DNA of 64,000 nucleotides, taken from positions 1 through 64,000 of the forward strand of contig NZ_QMIK01000008.1 in assembly GCF_003316845.1 (NCBI RefSeq). The letters are read 5' to 3'. The notes under the pieces were generated by a model that was not told the DNA's origin, made no database searches, and saw nothing but the letters and a program-made list of their open reading frames with translations. This stretch comes from Cognataquiflexum aquatile (lineage in GTDB: Bacteria; Bacteroidota; Bacteroidia; Cytophagales; Cyclobacteriaceae). Made by a program: the position numbers and the translations under genes. This document shows positions 43,896 through 52,807 of this stretch, one piece after another. How positions within the stretch are numbered: position 1 is the first letter of the stretch; each line of letters begins with the position of its first letter.

Positions 43896-46010
43896 ATGTT
43901 AGTTTATTTTCTCAATATTTTTCTTTTTTTGTCTACTCCGGTGCTCCAATTGGATAGTGAGTCCCCCATGCAGGATGTTTTCAATTATGAGTTCCTATTG
44001 GAGACAGGAAATGACCTTAATATCCAAGACGTGATTTCCGACGCCAACTTCAAGCCGATATTTTCCAAAAATCCCAACTTCGGTCTTGGTGAACAGGCGG
44101 TTTGGGTAAGGTTTAAAGTGGAATCCAAGGGAGACCCGAGTGTAAAAAAATACCTTGTCATCAATAACCCAAATTTGGATGAGGTGTATTTTTATTTGGT
44201 AAGGGACGGTAAAGTGAGGCTAAGCCAAGAAAGCGGAAGAACACATGATTTGTATGACCGGTTAGTCCCTTCCCGGAAAATTATATTTGACCTTGCAACC
44301 ACCACGGGAGGTACAGATGAGGTATTTCTCAAAATAAAAAGCTCCGATAAAAGGATAATTTCTGCAAGTATTGGGGCTATGGAAGCCATTAATTACCAGC
44401 TAAATTTTGAAAACATCCTTTTTGGAATTTTTACCGGGGTTTTCTTCGGGCTATTTTTTTACAACCTGTTTCTTTATTTTTCACTTAATGACAAGACCTA
44501 TCTGATTTATGTCGCCTACATCCTTTTGGTTTGGTTAGGCCAGTCTTCCATATTGGGATTTACCCAGGAATTGATATGGCCCAACTGGATTTGGATGAAT
44601 CTAAGGTCAAACGTCCTCTTTTCTGTTTTGGGAAGTATGGTCGCACTTTGGTTTGTACAGTCTTTTCTCAGAACAAAAGTTTATCTTCCAAAATTGAATA
44701 CCGGAATTCAGGTAATCTATGTTGTCTATATCATCATCCTGACCGGAACTGTTTTTGGGTTTTTGACGGCGATGTATGCTGTTTTTTTGGTGACGCAGGC
44801 TATCGTAATACCCTATGTGTTTATGATGTCTGTTTTCATTCTTCAGAAAGGGTTTAAACCTGCGAGGTATTTCCTGATTGCCTGGTCAGTGTTTATGGCA
44901 GGCATTTTAATATTTGTTTTGACCCAAATGGGATTGATGCCCTTTTCTCCAACATACTTCTACATGATGCCTTTTGGTGCTACTTTAGGAGTTATCCTTT
45001 TGTCATTTGCTTTGGCAGATAGAATCAATGACCAAAAAAGAGAGAACGAAAAAGAGCAGAATGAAAAACTCAAATTGCTGGAGGAGCACGAAAGCCGGAT
45101 AATTGAACAAAATGAATTTTTGGAAGAAAAGGTGAAACAAAGGACTGAAGAGCTTGAACTTACGCTTCACAATCTCCAAAATACGCAGACACAATTGGTC
45201 AACCAAGAAAAAATGGCTTCATTGGGACAATTGACTGCGGGGATAGCCCACGAAATCAATAATCCGATCAACTTTGTAAGTTCTAACATTTCCCCACTCA
45301 AAAGAGATATCCATGATTTGTTGGAAATAGTCAACGCCTACCGCGAAAAAGGAAAGCTGGAGTTTACCGATTCTTCCAAAAAAGCTTTGCAACAGGTAGA
45401 AGATGACATTGAATTCGATTATATTCTCAAAGAAATAGACCAACTTTTGAGGGGTATGGAAGAAGGGGCAAAGAGAACGGTTGAAATTGTCAAAGGCTTA
45501 CGGTTGTTTTCTAGGGTAGATGAGCAGGATGTCAAGAGGGTCGATATCCATGATGGGATCAACAGTACGTTGATCTTGCTCAACAGCTCCATGTCAGGCA
45601 AAATACAGATGTATCGGGAGTTTGGAAATATCCCCATTATTGAATGCCTGCCGGGCAAACTCAACCAGGTATTTATGAATATCATTACCAATGCTATCCA
45701 TGCTTTGGTAGAAAATCTGGATAAAATTACAGATCCGAAAATTACGATACGAACAATCCATGTCGGAGAAAAAATAAGAATAGAAATAGAGGATAACGGG
45801 TATGGAATGCCGCCCCATGTCAAACAGCGGATATTTGAACCCTTTTTTACAACCAAAGCAGTAGGGAAAGGTACAGGTTTGGGTCTTTCAATTGTCTATA
45901 CCATCATCGAAAACCATAAGGGAACACTCGAAGTTCGTACGGCACAAGGCAAAGGAACCAATTTTATCATTACCCTTCCAATATATCAAAATACCCAGCA
46001 GCATGACTGA
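43896..46010 (+). CDS. 7TM-DISM sensor histidine kinase
   Basis: 704 aa. Signal peptide-like N-terminus, an extracytoplasmic 7TMR-DISMED2 domain (about 30-150, AVWVRFKVE), seven helices of 7TMR-DISM (about 168-378), a coiled coil (about 380-430) and a kinase core: H-box LTAGIAHEINNPINFV with H452, N-box MNIITNAIHAL, G1 DNGYGMP, and G2 GKGTGLGLSIVY. DISMED2 domains are thought to bind carbohydrates. No receiver on this protein; the receiver is on the next gene, whose start overlaps the stop by 8 nt. Confidence 0.93.
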   Translation: MLVYFLNIFLFLSTPVLQLDSESPMQDVFNYEFLLETGNDLNIQDVISDANFKPIFSKNPNFGLGEQAVWVRFKVESKGDPSVKKYLVINNPNLDEVYFYLVRDGKVRLSQESGRTHDLYDRLVPSRKIIFDLATTTGGTDEVFLKIKSSDKRIISASIGAMEAINYQLNFENILFGIFTGVFFGLFFYNLFLYFSLNDKTYLIYVAYILLVWLGQSSILGFTQELIWPNWIWMNLRSNVLFSVLGSMVALWFVQSFLRTKVYLPKLNTGIQVIYVVYIIILTGTVFGFLTAMYAVFLVTQAIVIPYVFMMSVFILQKGFKPARYFLIAWSVFMAGILIFVLTQMGLMPFSPTYFYMMPFGATLGVILLSFALADRINDQKRENEKEQNEKLKLLEEHESRIIEQNEFLEEKVKQRTEELELTLHNLQNTQTQLVNQEKMASLGQLTAGIAHEINNPINFVSSNISPLKRDIHDLLEIVNAYREKGKLEFTDSSKKALQQVEDDIEFDYILKEIDQLLRGMEEGAKRTVEIVKGLRLFSRVDEQDVKRVDIHDGINSTLILLNSSMSGKIQMYREFGNIPIIECLPGKLNQVFMNIITNAIHALVENLDKITDPKITIRTIHVGEKIRIEIEDNGYGMPPHVKQRIFEPFFTTKAVGKGTGLGLSIVYTIIENHKGTLEVRTAQGKGTNFIITLPIYQNTQQHD

Positions 46011-47094
46011 CAAGATTAAAGTACTCTATATCGATGATGAAGACAATAACCTGAACTCCTTCAAGGCGAGTTTGAGGAGGGACTTTAAAGTCATTACTGC
46101 CATTGATGCATTTGAAGGACTGAAAATAGCAGAAACAGAAGAACTTCATGTGGTGATTGCCGACCAAAGAATGCCCGGATTGGACGGGGTGGAGTTTTTT
46201 GAAAAACTGATGAAAATCAACCCCGAACCAGTCAGGATTTTACTCACAGGCTATTCGGACATTGCCGATGTCATAGATGCGATCAACAGGGGTCAGGTAT
46301 ACCGGTTTATAGACAAACCTTGGAATATCGAGCAGATAAAAAATGCCATCACTACTGCAGGGGATATCTATTTTGCCAGAAAAGAACTCAAGGATAAGAA
46401 TGAAAGACTTCAGAAAATCCATTCTGAGATGAATCAGTTTGTCTATTCGCTTTCACATGAATTGAGAGGTCCTCTGATGAGCATATCGGGTGTGTCCAAA
46501 CTCGCCAAAATGGAGGCTAAAGACCCCTCGGTTTTGGAATATTTTGAGTTGATAGATACCGCCACTGACAAATTGGATGATTTTATCTATAAAATGCTAG
46601 ACTTCTATCGGTCTACAAAAATCGAAAACAAAGTCATCGAAATTGATTTTAAGGAAGTCGTTTCGCAGCAGCTTGAAATCTACAAACAGAAGTGGAATCT
46701 GGAAGGGATTGACATCAGGATTGACGTCAGCCAAAACACTGCCTTTAACTCTGATGATTCCAAAATCCGGGTAATTTTAAATAACCTATTCCATAATGCA
46801 GTAGTCTTCCAAAAAGAAGATTTCCCTGATAAATCAATAAAAGTGACTATCAGTGTGTCAGAAAATATTGCAACGATAATTGTCGAAGACAACGGGGTTG
46901 GAATTGAAGATAAGCTGATTAATGAGGTGTTTAATTTGTTCCAAAGAGCAACGCAAAAAAATGTTGGTTCAGGCCTTGGCCTATACATGGTCAAGGAATC
47001 TGTAATCCAAATGGGAGGCAAGATACAGTTGGATTCTACTGTCGATGTGGGGACAAAAGTTAAAGTATTGTTGCCGAGCCTTATTCCCGGTTGA
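46003..47094 (+). CDS. Receiver-histidine kinase hybrid
   Basis: 363 aa from the ATG at 46003, overlapping the upstream kinase stop by 8 nt; a longer frame would overlap it by 119 nt. N-terminal receiver (DDE at 11-13, D54 in VIADQRMPG), a short coiled coil, then HisKA with VYSLSHELRGPLMS (H-box near 152) and a HATPase domain: DNGVGIEDKL, GSGLGLYMVK. This receiver-then-kinase order implies that an upstream kinase phosphorylates it, and the DISM kinase is the obvious candidate. Its receiver is a close paralog of the single-domain regulator at 42839. Confidence 0.92.
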   Translation: MTDKIKVLYIDDEDNNLNSFKASLRRDFKVITAIDAFEGLKIAETEELHVVIADQRMPGLDGVEFFEKLMKINPEPVRILLTGYSDIADVIDAINRGQVYRFIDKPWNIEQIKNAITTAGDIYFARKELKDKNERLQKIHSEMNQFVYSLSHELRGPLMSISGVSKLAKMEAKDPSVLEYFELIDTATDKLDDFIYKMLDFYRSTKIENKVIEIDFKEVVSQQLEIYKQKWNLEGIDIRIDVSQNTAFNSDDSKIRVILNNLFHNAVVFQKEDFPDKSIKVTISVSENIATIIVEDNGVGIEDKLINEVFNLFQRATQKNVGSGLGLYMVKESVIQMGGKIQLDSTVDVGTKVKVLLPSLIPG

Positions 47095-47237
47095 GCTTAG
47101 CAAACAGGAACGCTTGATTTTTTCCTTCCAATGGTTCCTTTCCTTGTCGGAATCAGGTTCATTTATGTTTGATTACAAGTGATTTTCGCTTTTCTTTGTT
47201 CTCTATTTCAATTTTACAAACCAAAAAGTTTTTAGAT

Positions 47238-47777
47238 ATGATCAATCCTTGGCATGACGTCAATATTGGCAAAGAAGCCCCAGAATTTGTAATGGGCATA
47301 ATTGAAATCCCCAAAGGCAGCAAAGGCAAATACGAGTTGGATAAAAAAACCGGTATGCTTTTATTGGACAGAGTTTTGTTTTCGGCCGTGCATTACCCGG
47401 CTAATTATGGTTTTATTCCTCAAACTTTCTGTGATGATAAAGATCCCCTGGATATTTTGATTATTTCCCAGATCGACATTCCTTCCATGACTTTGGTCAA
47501 AGCAAAAGTAATCGGAGTCATGAGGATGGTGGATGGTGGTGAAGCAGATGATAAAATCATTGCAGTTGCTTCTGAAGACCAATCTGTGAATTACATCAAT
47601 GACATCGATGAGCTTCCTCCCCATTTGATGAAGGAGGTCCATAGGTTTTTTGAGGATTACAAAAAACTTGAAAACAAGGAAGTCATAGTAGAAGATTTTT
47701 TGGGAAAAGAAGAAGCCTATAAAATCATCCAGGATAGCGTTGAACTTTACGACTTGAATTTCAGAACAAAAAGATAA
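47238..47777 (+). CDS. ppa: Inorganic pyrophosphatase
   Basis: 179 aa from the ATG at 47238. Soluble family I pyrophosphatase: [48 protein letters not shown] (the metal-binding DxDPxD motif) and VIAV. It drives pyrophosphate-releasing reactions of biosynthesis. Own transcript, ended by the hairpin just after the stop. Confidence 0.95.
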   Translation: MINPWHDVNIGKEAPEFVMGIIEIPKGSKGKYELDKKTGMLLLDRVLFSAVHYPANYGFIPQTFCDDKDPLDILIISQIDIPSMTLVKAKVIGVMRMVDGGEADDKIIAVASEDQSVNYINDIDELPPHLMKEVHRFFEDYKKLENKEVIVEDFLGKEEAYKIIQDSVELYDLNFRTKR

Positions 47778-47784
47778 TTCACAG

Positions 47785-47810
47785 CCCGGTTGGAAACATC
47801 CGGGTTTTCT
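47785..47810 (+). terminator. Terminator of ppa
   Basis: CCCGG / CCGGG stem with a 10-nt loop followed by a T-rich tract (TTTTCTTTTT), 7 nt after the ppa stop and 10 nt before the next start. Confidence 0.6.
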
Positions 47811-47819
47811 TTTTCCACC

Positions 47820-48863
47820 ATGAAAAGATCGGTCATCTTACTTTTCTTTTTGATCGGAAAACTCTCAGCCCAAGAGGACAGCAGAAGAACCTGGTTTTCT
47901 CCGGATATCTGGGGGCTTATTTCAGCTATTATTTGGACCGGCCGGAAGACAATCTCAGGCCGGACTTTTTATATAATTTCAAAAGACATGATGAAATCAG
48001 CATCAACCTCGCCGTCCTAAAAGCTACTTATCAAAGTGAACTGATCAGGAGAAACCTCGCGTTGATGGCGGGAACTTACGCCCAAATACAACCTCTCCGG
48101 AGAACCAAAATGGGCCCAATACCTGAATGAGGCCTCATTGGGTATTAGACTTCATGAAAAGTTATGGTTTGACGTTGGAGTCATGCCTTCCTATATTGGA
48201 TTTGAATCATGGTACGGAAGGGATTGTTCCAATTTGACACGGAGTCTATTGGCCGAAAACTCCCCCTATTTCTTCACAGGTGGTAAATTTACATTTAACC
48301 CCAATCCAAAGTGGGAAATCCAACTTTGGTTGACCAATGGCTGGCAAAACATTGTCAGAGATGAAGAAAACAAGTCTTTGGGTATTGGTGGGGGGATAAA
48401 GTTCATACCAACAGAAGATTTTACCATCAATTATTCCAATTATTTTGGAAATGAAAATCCTAATCCGGTCCGACTCAATAGGTTTTTCAATAATTTTTAT
48501 GCCATGTACGAGAAAAACCAATGGACCGCAATCCTTGGGGCCGATTATGGAATCCAGCAAACGTTGAGGGATGGTTGTGATTCACGGGTTTGGCTGATAG
48601 CATCCTTGAAAAGGGAACTTGGGAATAAGTTTGAGCTGGCAGGAAGGGCTGAATTCTATTCAGATCCCAATGCCATCATCCTGAGTGAGGGGATTAAAGT
48701 GTCAGGATTTTCTGCAAATATGGATTATAGCATCAGCAAAGCAGCATTGCTTAGAGTTAAGGCTAGAAAATTTATCAGTCCTGATGCGATTTTTTCTCTT
48801 CCTGACGCAGGATTCAGCCAGCGTAATTTTGCCTTGACAGGATCCTTGGCAGTCTGGTTTTAA
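47820..48863 (+). pseudogene. Outer-membrane porin gene with two compensating frameshifts
   Basis: A single porin-like protein can be pieced together from three frames. The ATG at 47820 opens a signal peptide (SVILLFFLIGKLSAQ); near 47870-47890 the coding moves back by one base and continues as KNLVFSGYLGAYFSYYLDRP and ISINLAVLKATYQSE; near 48084-48086, in CCCAAATAC, an extra base restores the first frame and the rest (YNLSGEPKWAQYLNEASLGI ... GFSQRNFALTGSLAVWF) is intact. The product is a Bacteroidota outer-membrane beta-barrel of about 347 aa (GYLGAYFSYYLDRP, IGFESWYGRDCSNLTRS, LNGW-like TNGWQ). As written the frame breaks at 48020. A true pseudogene, an assembly error, or recoding are all possible. 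Confidence 0.78.
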
Positions 48864-49321
48864 GGCTTTTTACGATCTTTTATTTTTTTCTTCAAAAGTT
48901 TTTTGTGGAGGTAAATCGAAAATTCATTGTAGTTGAGGTGCTCATGGTTGCTGATGGTGAAGGAGTTTTTGTCCTCAAATACAAGCGTCAACTGCTTGAA
49001 TTCTCTTTTGTTGGTAATCACCGACTCTTCTTCCCAAGCCAGCACTTGAGGCAAGTTGTAGGTGGTACTTTTCCGTCTCAAGGGAAGTGTTGTAATGATT
49101 TGATCTTTGCCAAAAGAAATGATTTTGAAGCCTGCCATCATTTTTACCAATATCAAAAGGATCACCAAGGTGAGAAATACTGTCAGCGACAGATAGATAA
49201 AAGTAGGGTAGGTTCTTTTGGTCGCAAAATGATTAAGCGTGTATATGAGTCCGAAAACCTGTGCCAAAACAATCAGCCCAAGTACGAAATAGGTACTCGC
49301 TTTTGGTCTACAGTGAATCAT
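48860..49321 (-). CDS. Small two-helix membrane protein, hypothetical
   Basis: 153 aa. Two hydrophobic helices (about 10-27 and 41-60), then a soluble domain (ISFGKDQIITTLPLRRKSTTY, LTLVFEDKNSFTISNHEHLNYNEF) shaped like the PH-domain-like region of small bacterial membrane proteins, and a very basic C-terminus (KKLLKKKIKDRKKP). Convergent end overlaps the porin stop by 4 nt; the start overlaps the acpH gene stop by 4 nt (ATGA), so the two minus-strand genes are coupled. Function unknown. Confidence 0.7.
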   Translation of the reverse strand: MIHCRPKASTYFVLGLIVLAQVFGLIYTLNHFATKRTYPTFIYLSLTVFLTLVILLILVKMMAGFKIISFGKDQIITTLPLRRKSTTYNLPQVLAWEEESVITNKREFKQLTLVFEDKNSFTISNHEHLNYNEFSIYLHKKLLKKKIKDRKKP

Positions 49322-49911
49322 GGGTTGCGCAATTCCTTGAGTGTCTTCTTGGAGTGGGACACTATATCTTCAAAAAAATCACCAAAATGAACTTTCAGGT
49401 ATTCATGGTGCTGATCAAGGAAAACATGGGCAGTTTCCATTTTTGAATTGAATTTAGCCCTTTTAGCCATTCCTGTCATTGCTCTCCTGATACCGTCCAG
49501 TTCTCCATATCCTGCGAGCCAATTGTAATATTTCATATACCCAAAAGTCTGTAAAAATTTCTCAGGCAATGAATCTCCGTATTCATCAATTGTATTATAA
49601 ACTTCTTCTGCAAATTGGTCCAGTGGTATATGGTGGTAGTTTTTCCAATACCTTCCCAAAAAATAATCAAAATACATATCTGTAATTACCATGGAATATC
49701 TCCCATATTCGGGTCTCAATATGGCTTGAGCTTCTTTTACCACAGGATGTGAATCAGTGAATTTATCTATACTCCAATGCAGTTTGATGCCTACAACAAT
49801 GTCTTTGTCATACATGTTATCGATGTCCCCTCGGACAAAATCCCCAATAAAGTTTCCGACCAGGACTTTAGGATCCCCAAAGGACAAATAGGCGTGTGCT
49901 AGAAAATTCAC
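49318..49911 (-). CDS. acpH: Acyl carrier protein phosphodiesterase (DUF479)
   Basis: 197 aa. N-terminal MNFLAHAYLSFGDPKVLVGNFIGDFVRG and HWSIDKFTDSHP match AcpH/DUF479, an HD-like hydrolase that removes phosphopantetheine from holo-ACP, making apo-ACP. Conserved DMYFDYFLGRYW is also present. Small minus-strand operon with the two-helix membrane protein gene. Divergent helicase gene starts 70 nt to the right. Confidence 0.88.
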   Translation of the reverse strand: MNFLAHAYLSFGDPKVLVGNFIGDFVRGDIDNMYDKDIVVGIKLHWSIDKFTDSHPVVKEAQAILRPEYGRYSMVITDMYFDYFLGRYWKNYHHIPLDQFAEEVYNTIDEYGDSLPEKFLQTFGYMKYYNWLAGYGELDGIRRAMTGMAKRAKFNSKMETAHVFLDQHHEYLKVHFGDFFEDIVSHSKKTLKELRNP

Positions 49912-49981
49912 GATTTAATGTTTAGAGTGTTGGTTGGTGAGATAGATTATCAGTTATTTTCGGTTTTAAATGTAATAATAG

Positions 49982-51910
49982 ATGGGAAATATTCAGGAAG
50001 AATTGGGGAATTCTTTAAAACTTTTAAAACAGGAATGGGAAGAAGACTTGGATCAGTACAAGAAAAAGTTTTTATATACCTCAATTTCAGACAAAAAGGA
50101 TGAAGGCGTATGCTGGTATCCTGTTCAGTTAAAAAAATCAAAAATTGGTTTTGGTGAGCGGCTTATCATCGAATTTGAAAGATTTGACACTGCTACTCCG
50201 CATATGTTTCAATCTGGTAAGTCTGTCTCTGTTTTTTCCAACCAAGGTCAATTCCAATCCCAATCCCATCGGATCAATGGCGTGATCAATCAGGTAAAAA
50301 GAGAATCCATGACAGTGACATTGCAGTCTGAGGAAGTTCCAGAGTGGATGCATCAGGGCAAATTGGGCATTGATCTGCTTTTTGATGAAGCGAGTTACCG
50401 GGAGATGGAATCTGCCATGAAAGCAGTGATCAAATCAGAAAAAGGCCGATTGGGTGAGTTGAAACAAATTTTGTTGGGAGAAAAAATACCCACACTTATG
50501 TCTTCCGTTTCTGTACATTTTCCCTATCTCAATTCAAGTCAAAACGAAGCTTTGGATTTGGTAAAATCCTCCAAGGATATTGCTATCATCCATGGCCCTC
50601 CGGGGACAGGCAAGACGACCACCTTGGTTGCGGCTATCGCTCAGGCATTGGAGGAATACAGGCAGGTTTTGGTATGTGCACCGAGCAATTCTGCTGTAGA
50701 TTATCTGGTAGAAAAATTACTGGAATACAAAATAAAAACCCTGCGGATAGGACATCCGGCAAGAGTAGAAGACCATATCCTGTCCCAGACATTGGATGCC
50801 AAGATAGCGATGCACGATAGCTATAAGGACCTCAAGAGAATCAAAAAGGCAGCAGACGACTTCAGGAAGTCAGGACAGAAACGAAAACGTACTTTTGGGC
50901 CTGAAGATAGGATGGAAAGACGCCGGATGTTTGATGAAGCCAACCGCTGCAAGGATGAAGCAGAAAGTCTACAGGATTATATTGTCTATGATATTTTTCA
51001 GGATACACAGGTAGTTGCCTGTACCTTGGTCGGCGCGGCCAATTCCGCTTTGAAAGGGATGAGTTTTCCGATTGTATTCATAGATGAAGCTGCTCAGGGA
51101 TTAGAAGCGGCAACATGGATTCCCATCCAAAAAGCCGCAAAAGTCGTGATGGCAGGAGACCATTGTCAGCTACCGCCTACGATCAAATCTTATGAAGCCG
51201 CCAAAAACGGATTGAGTGAAACACTTTTTGAGAAGGTGATCAAAAGAAAACCTGGTGCCTCCAGAATGCTAAGCGTCCAATATAGAATGCCGCAACTGAT
51301 CATGGGTTTTTCGAGCAAATATTTTTACCATAACGGGTTAAGGGCAGCTGACAATACTTTGCAGCATTATCTGGCAGCCGAAGAACCTGTGCTGGAATAT
51401 ATTGATACCGCGGGCAGTGGATTTACAGAACAAAAGGAAGAAGAATCTCTCAGCACCTTCAATCTGGAAGAAGCGCGGTTTTCTTTAGGTTTCTTGGAAA
51501 ATCTCATCAAAAGAATCGGGATTGCGGAGCTCAAAACCAACCAATGGAATATCGGGCTTATCGCACCCTACCGCGCCCAGGTCAGGAGATTCAATGAACT
51601 GGTTTTTGAAAGCTACGAATTCCCAAACCTGCGCTCTTTCTCAGAGCTGCTGACAATAGATTCCATTGATGGTTTCCAGGGGCAGGAAAGGGATATCATC
51701 GTCATCAGTCTGGTACGCTCAAATGCTAAAGGAGAAATCGGCTTTTTGGCAGATACCAGAAGGATGAATGTGGCACTGACCAGAGCCAAAAGAAAACTTG
51801 TCGTAGTCGGGGACAGTTCCACATTGAGTATTCATCCTTTTTACAATTCGTTTTTTGATTATATCGATGCCAACGGCTGCTACAAAAGTGTGTATGAATA
51901 TTTGGAATGA
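49982..51910 (+). CDS. SF1 DNA/RNA helicase, IGHMBP2/UPF1-like
   Basis: 642 aa. Superfamily 1B helicase motifs in order: a Q-like N-region, motif I GPPGTGKTTTLVAAIAQ near 208, Ia APSNSAVDYLVEKL, II FIDEAAQGLEA, III VMAGDHCQLPPT, IV QYRMPQLIM, V DSIDGFQGQERDII and VI MNVALTRAKRKL. The layout matches the IGHMBP2/Sen1 group, which unwinds DNA or RNA in the 5'-3' direction. No nuclease domain. Convergent with the DUF4924 gene (3-nt gap). Role in this bacterium unknown. Confidence 0.92.
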   Translation: MGNIQEELGNSLKLLKQEWEEDLDQYKKKFLYTSISDKKDEGVCWYPVQLKKSKIGFGERLIIEFERFDTATPHMFQSGKSVSVFSNQGQFQSQSHRINGVINQVKRESMTVTLQSEEVPEWMHQGKLGIDLLFDEASYREMESAMKAVIKSEKGRLGELKQILLGEKIPTLMSSVSVHFPYLNSSQNEALDLVKSSKDIAIIHGPPGTGKTTTLVAAIAQALEEYRQVLVCAPSNSAVDYLVEKLLEYKIKTLRIGHPARVEDHILSQTLDAKIAMHDSYKDLKRIKKAADDFRKSGQKRKRTFGPEDRMERRRMFDEANRCKDEAESLQDYIVYDIFQDTQVVACTLVGAANSALKGMSFPIVFIDEAAQGLEAATWIPIQKAAKVVMAGDHCQLPPTIKSYEAAKNGLSETLFEKVIKRKPGASRMLSVQYRMPQLIMGFSSKYFYHNGLRAADNTLQHYLAAEEPVLEYIDTAGSGFTEQKEEESLSTFNLEEARFSLGFLENLIKRIGIAELKTNQWNIGLIAPYRAQVRRFNELVFESYEFPNLRSFSELLTIDSIDGFQGQERDIIVISLVRSNAKGEIGFLADTRRMNVALTRAKRKLVVVGDSSTLSIHPFYNSFFDYIDANGCYKSVYEYLE

Positions 51911-51913
51911 AAA

Positions 51914-52459
51914 TCAGTTTTGTCTGGTTTTTCCTTCTTCCCGGCTGAAGTAAACCCAATTTAAGTAGCTGAGAATATCACCAAAAGTATCTGTAGCTTC
52001 CAGAATGTCGGGAGGAACATCCCTGCTTCTCAGCCTTGCCAATAACTGTCCGTAGATGGCATTCAATGCAATTTGGATTTCATGTTTTGGGGCATTTTCT
52101 CCGGCTTCAAGGAGAAGACGGATCAAATGTGGTTTTGCATTTTGGTAAAGGTCAAAATAGTCCCTGTCTGTTTTGAGTAGAGACCAATGGATCGAGGCAA
52201 GCTGATCAACCAATTCCTGAGTCTGGGCCAGGTGGCCGGTTTCTTCGACTTTCGCATTTTTCATCTCAAAGGCCAAATCAGCAAACCAAACTGCAGCTTC
52301 TGTTTTTTCCGCTTCCGAAATTGGATAGTGTGAGATTACATATTGCCGGACATCATCCAAATCGAAATTATAGGCCCGTAGCAAATCCTCCATTTGGTAC
52401 ATATAAATTATGTATTCAGGAATGTTTTGGGCTTTTTTCTTTTCCGCTACAGCTCTCAT
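51914..52459 (-). CDS. DUF4924 family protein
   Basis: 181 aa, all-helical and soluble. The start KKAQNIPEYIIYMYQMEDLLRAYNFDLD and the LRSRDVPPDILEATDTFGDILSYLNWVYF tail match DUF4924, a Bacteroidota-restricted family of unknown function. No neighbours clarify it: the helicase converges and a toxin remnant lies upstream. Confidence 0.8.
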   Translation of the reverse strand: MRAVAEKKKAQNIPEYIIYMYQMEDLLRAYNFDLDDVRQYVISHYPISEAEKTEAAVWFADLAFEMKNAKVEETGHLAQTQELVDQLASIHWSLLKTDRDYFDLYQNAKPHLIRLLLEAGENAPKHEIQIALNAIYGQLLARLRSRDVPPDILEATDTFGDILSYLNWVYFSREEGKTRQN

Positions 52460-52480
52460 TTTTCGGTTTTATGATGATGA

Positions 52481-52741
52481 TGCAAAGAAAATAAGAAAGG
52501 TCGGTTTTTTGTAATAAATGCAGAAGTCAGATCATTCTATAAAAAGATTAATTATTCCATCCTTACAAAAGATTCAGATTTTTATTTTTTGAGCGTGCTA
52601 AATGGATGTCCGCCTAAAGTAATCCGATTAAAATTTGGTAACCTGTCTACCCAAGTAATTATTCAAAAATTAATTTCAAACATAGAATTGGTTCTTGAGT
52701 TTTTAAATCAAGACGAAGACTGTTACCTCGAGATAAATTGA
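52481..52741 (+). pseudogene. Remnant of a DUF5615 PIN-like toxin
   Basis: Between the DUF4924 gene and lepA, one plus-strand frame is open from 52481 to the stop at 52741 but has no plausible start codon. Its last 66 codons read NYSILTKDSDF, then GCPPKVIRLKFGN and STQVIIQKLI, which is the C-terminal half of DUF5615 toxins (normally about 115 aa). The N-terminal half, with its first catalytic acidic residues, is missing. No DUF433 antitoxin gene is nearby. It is most simply a truncated leftover of a toxin-antitoxin module. Confidence 0.6.
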
Positions 52742-52791
52742 TTTTCTTTTGGATAGTTTGAGTCTATACCAATTTTACCCACAATTTTATC

Positions 52792-52799
52792 TATTTTTG
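52792..52799 (+). promoter_or_regulatory. Possible -7 element of lepA
   Basis: TATTTTTG fits the Bacteroidota -7 consensus TAnnTTTG and ends 8 nt before the lepA ATG, which would give an almost leaderless transcript. A matching upstream TTG at 19-21 nt is not evident. Confidence 0.3.
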
Positions 52800-52807
52800 C
52801 GCCCAGA

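Noticed and set aside
43513-43902. 129-codon plus-strand frame before the DISM kinase
   Set aside because: Composition looks like translated noncoding AT-rich DNA, no family match, and it overlaps the kinase start. Kept as an unexplained gap.
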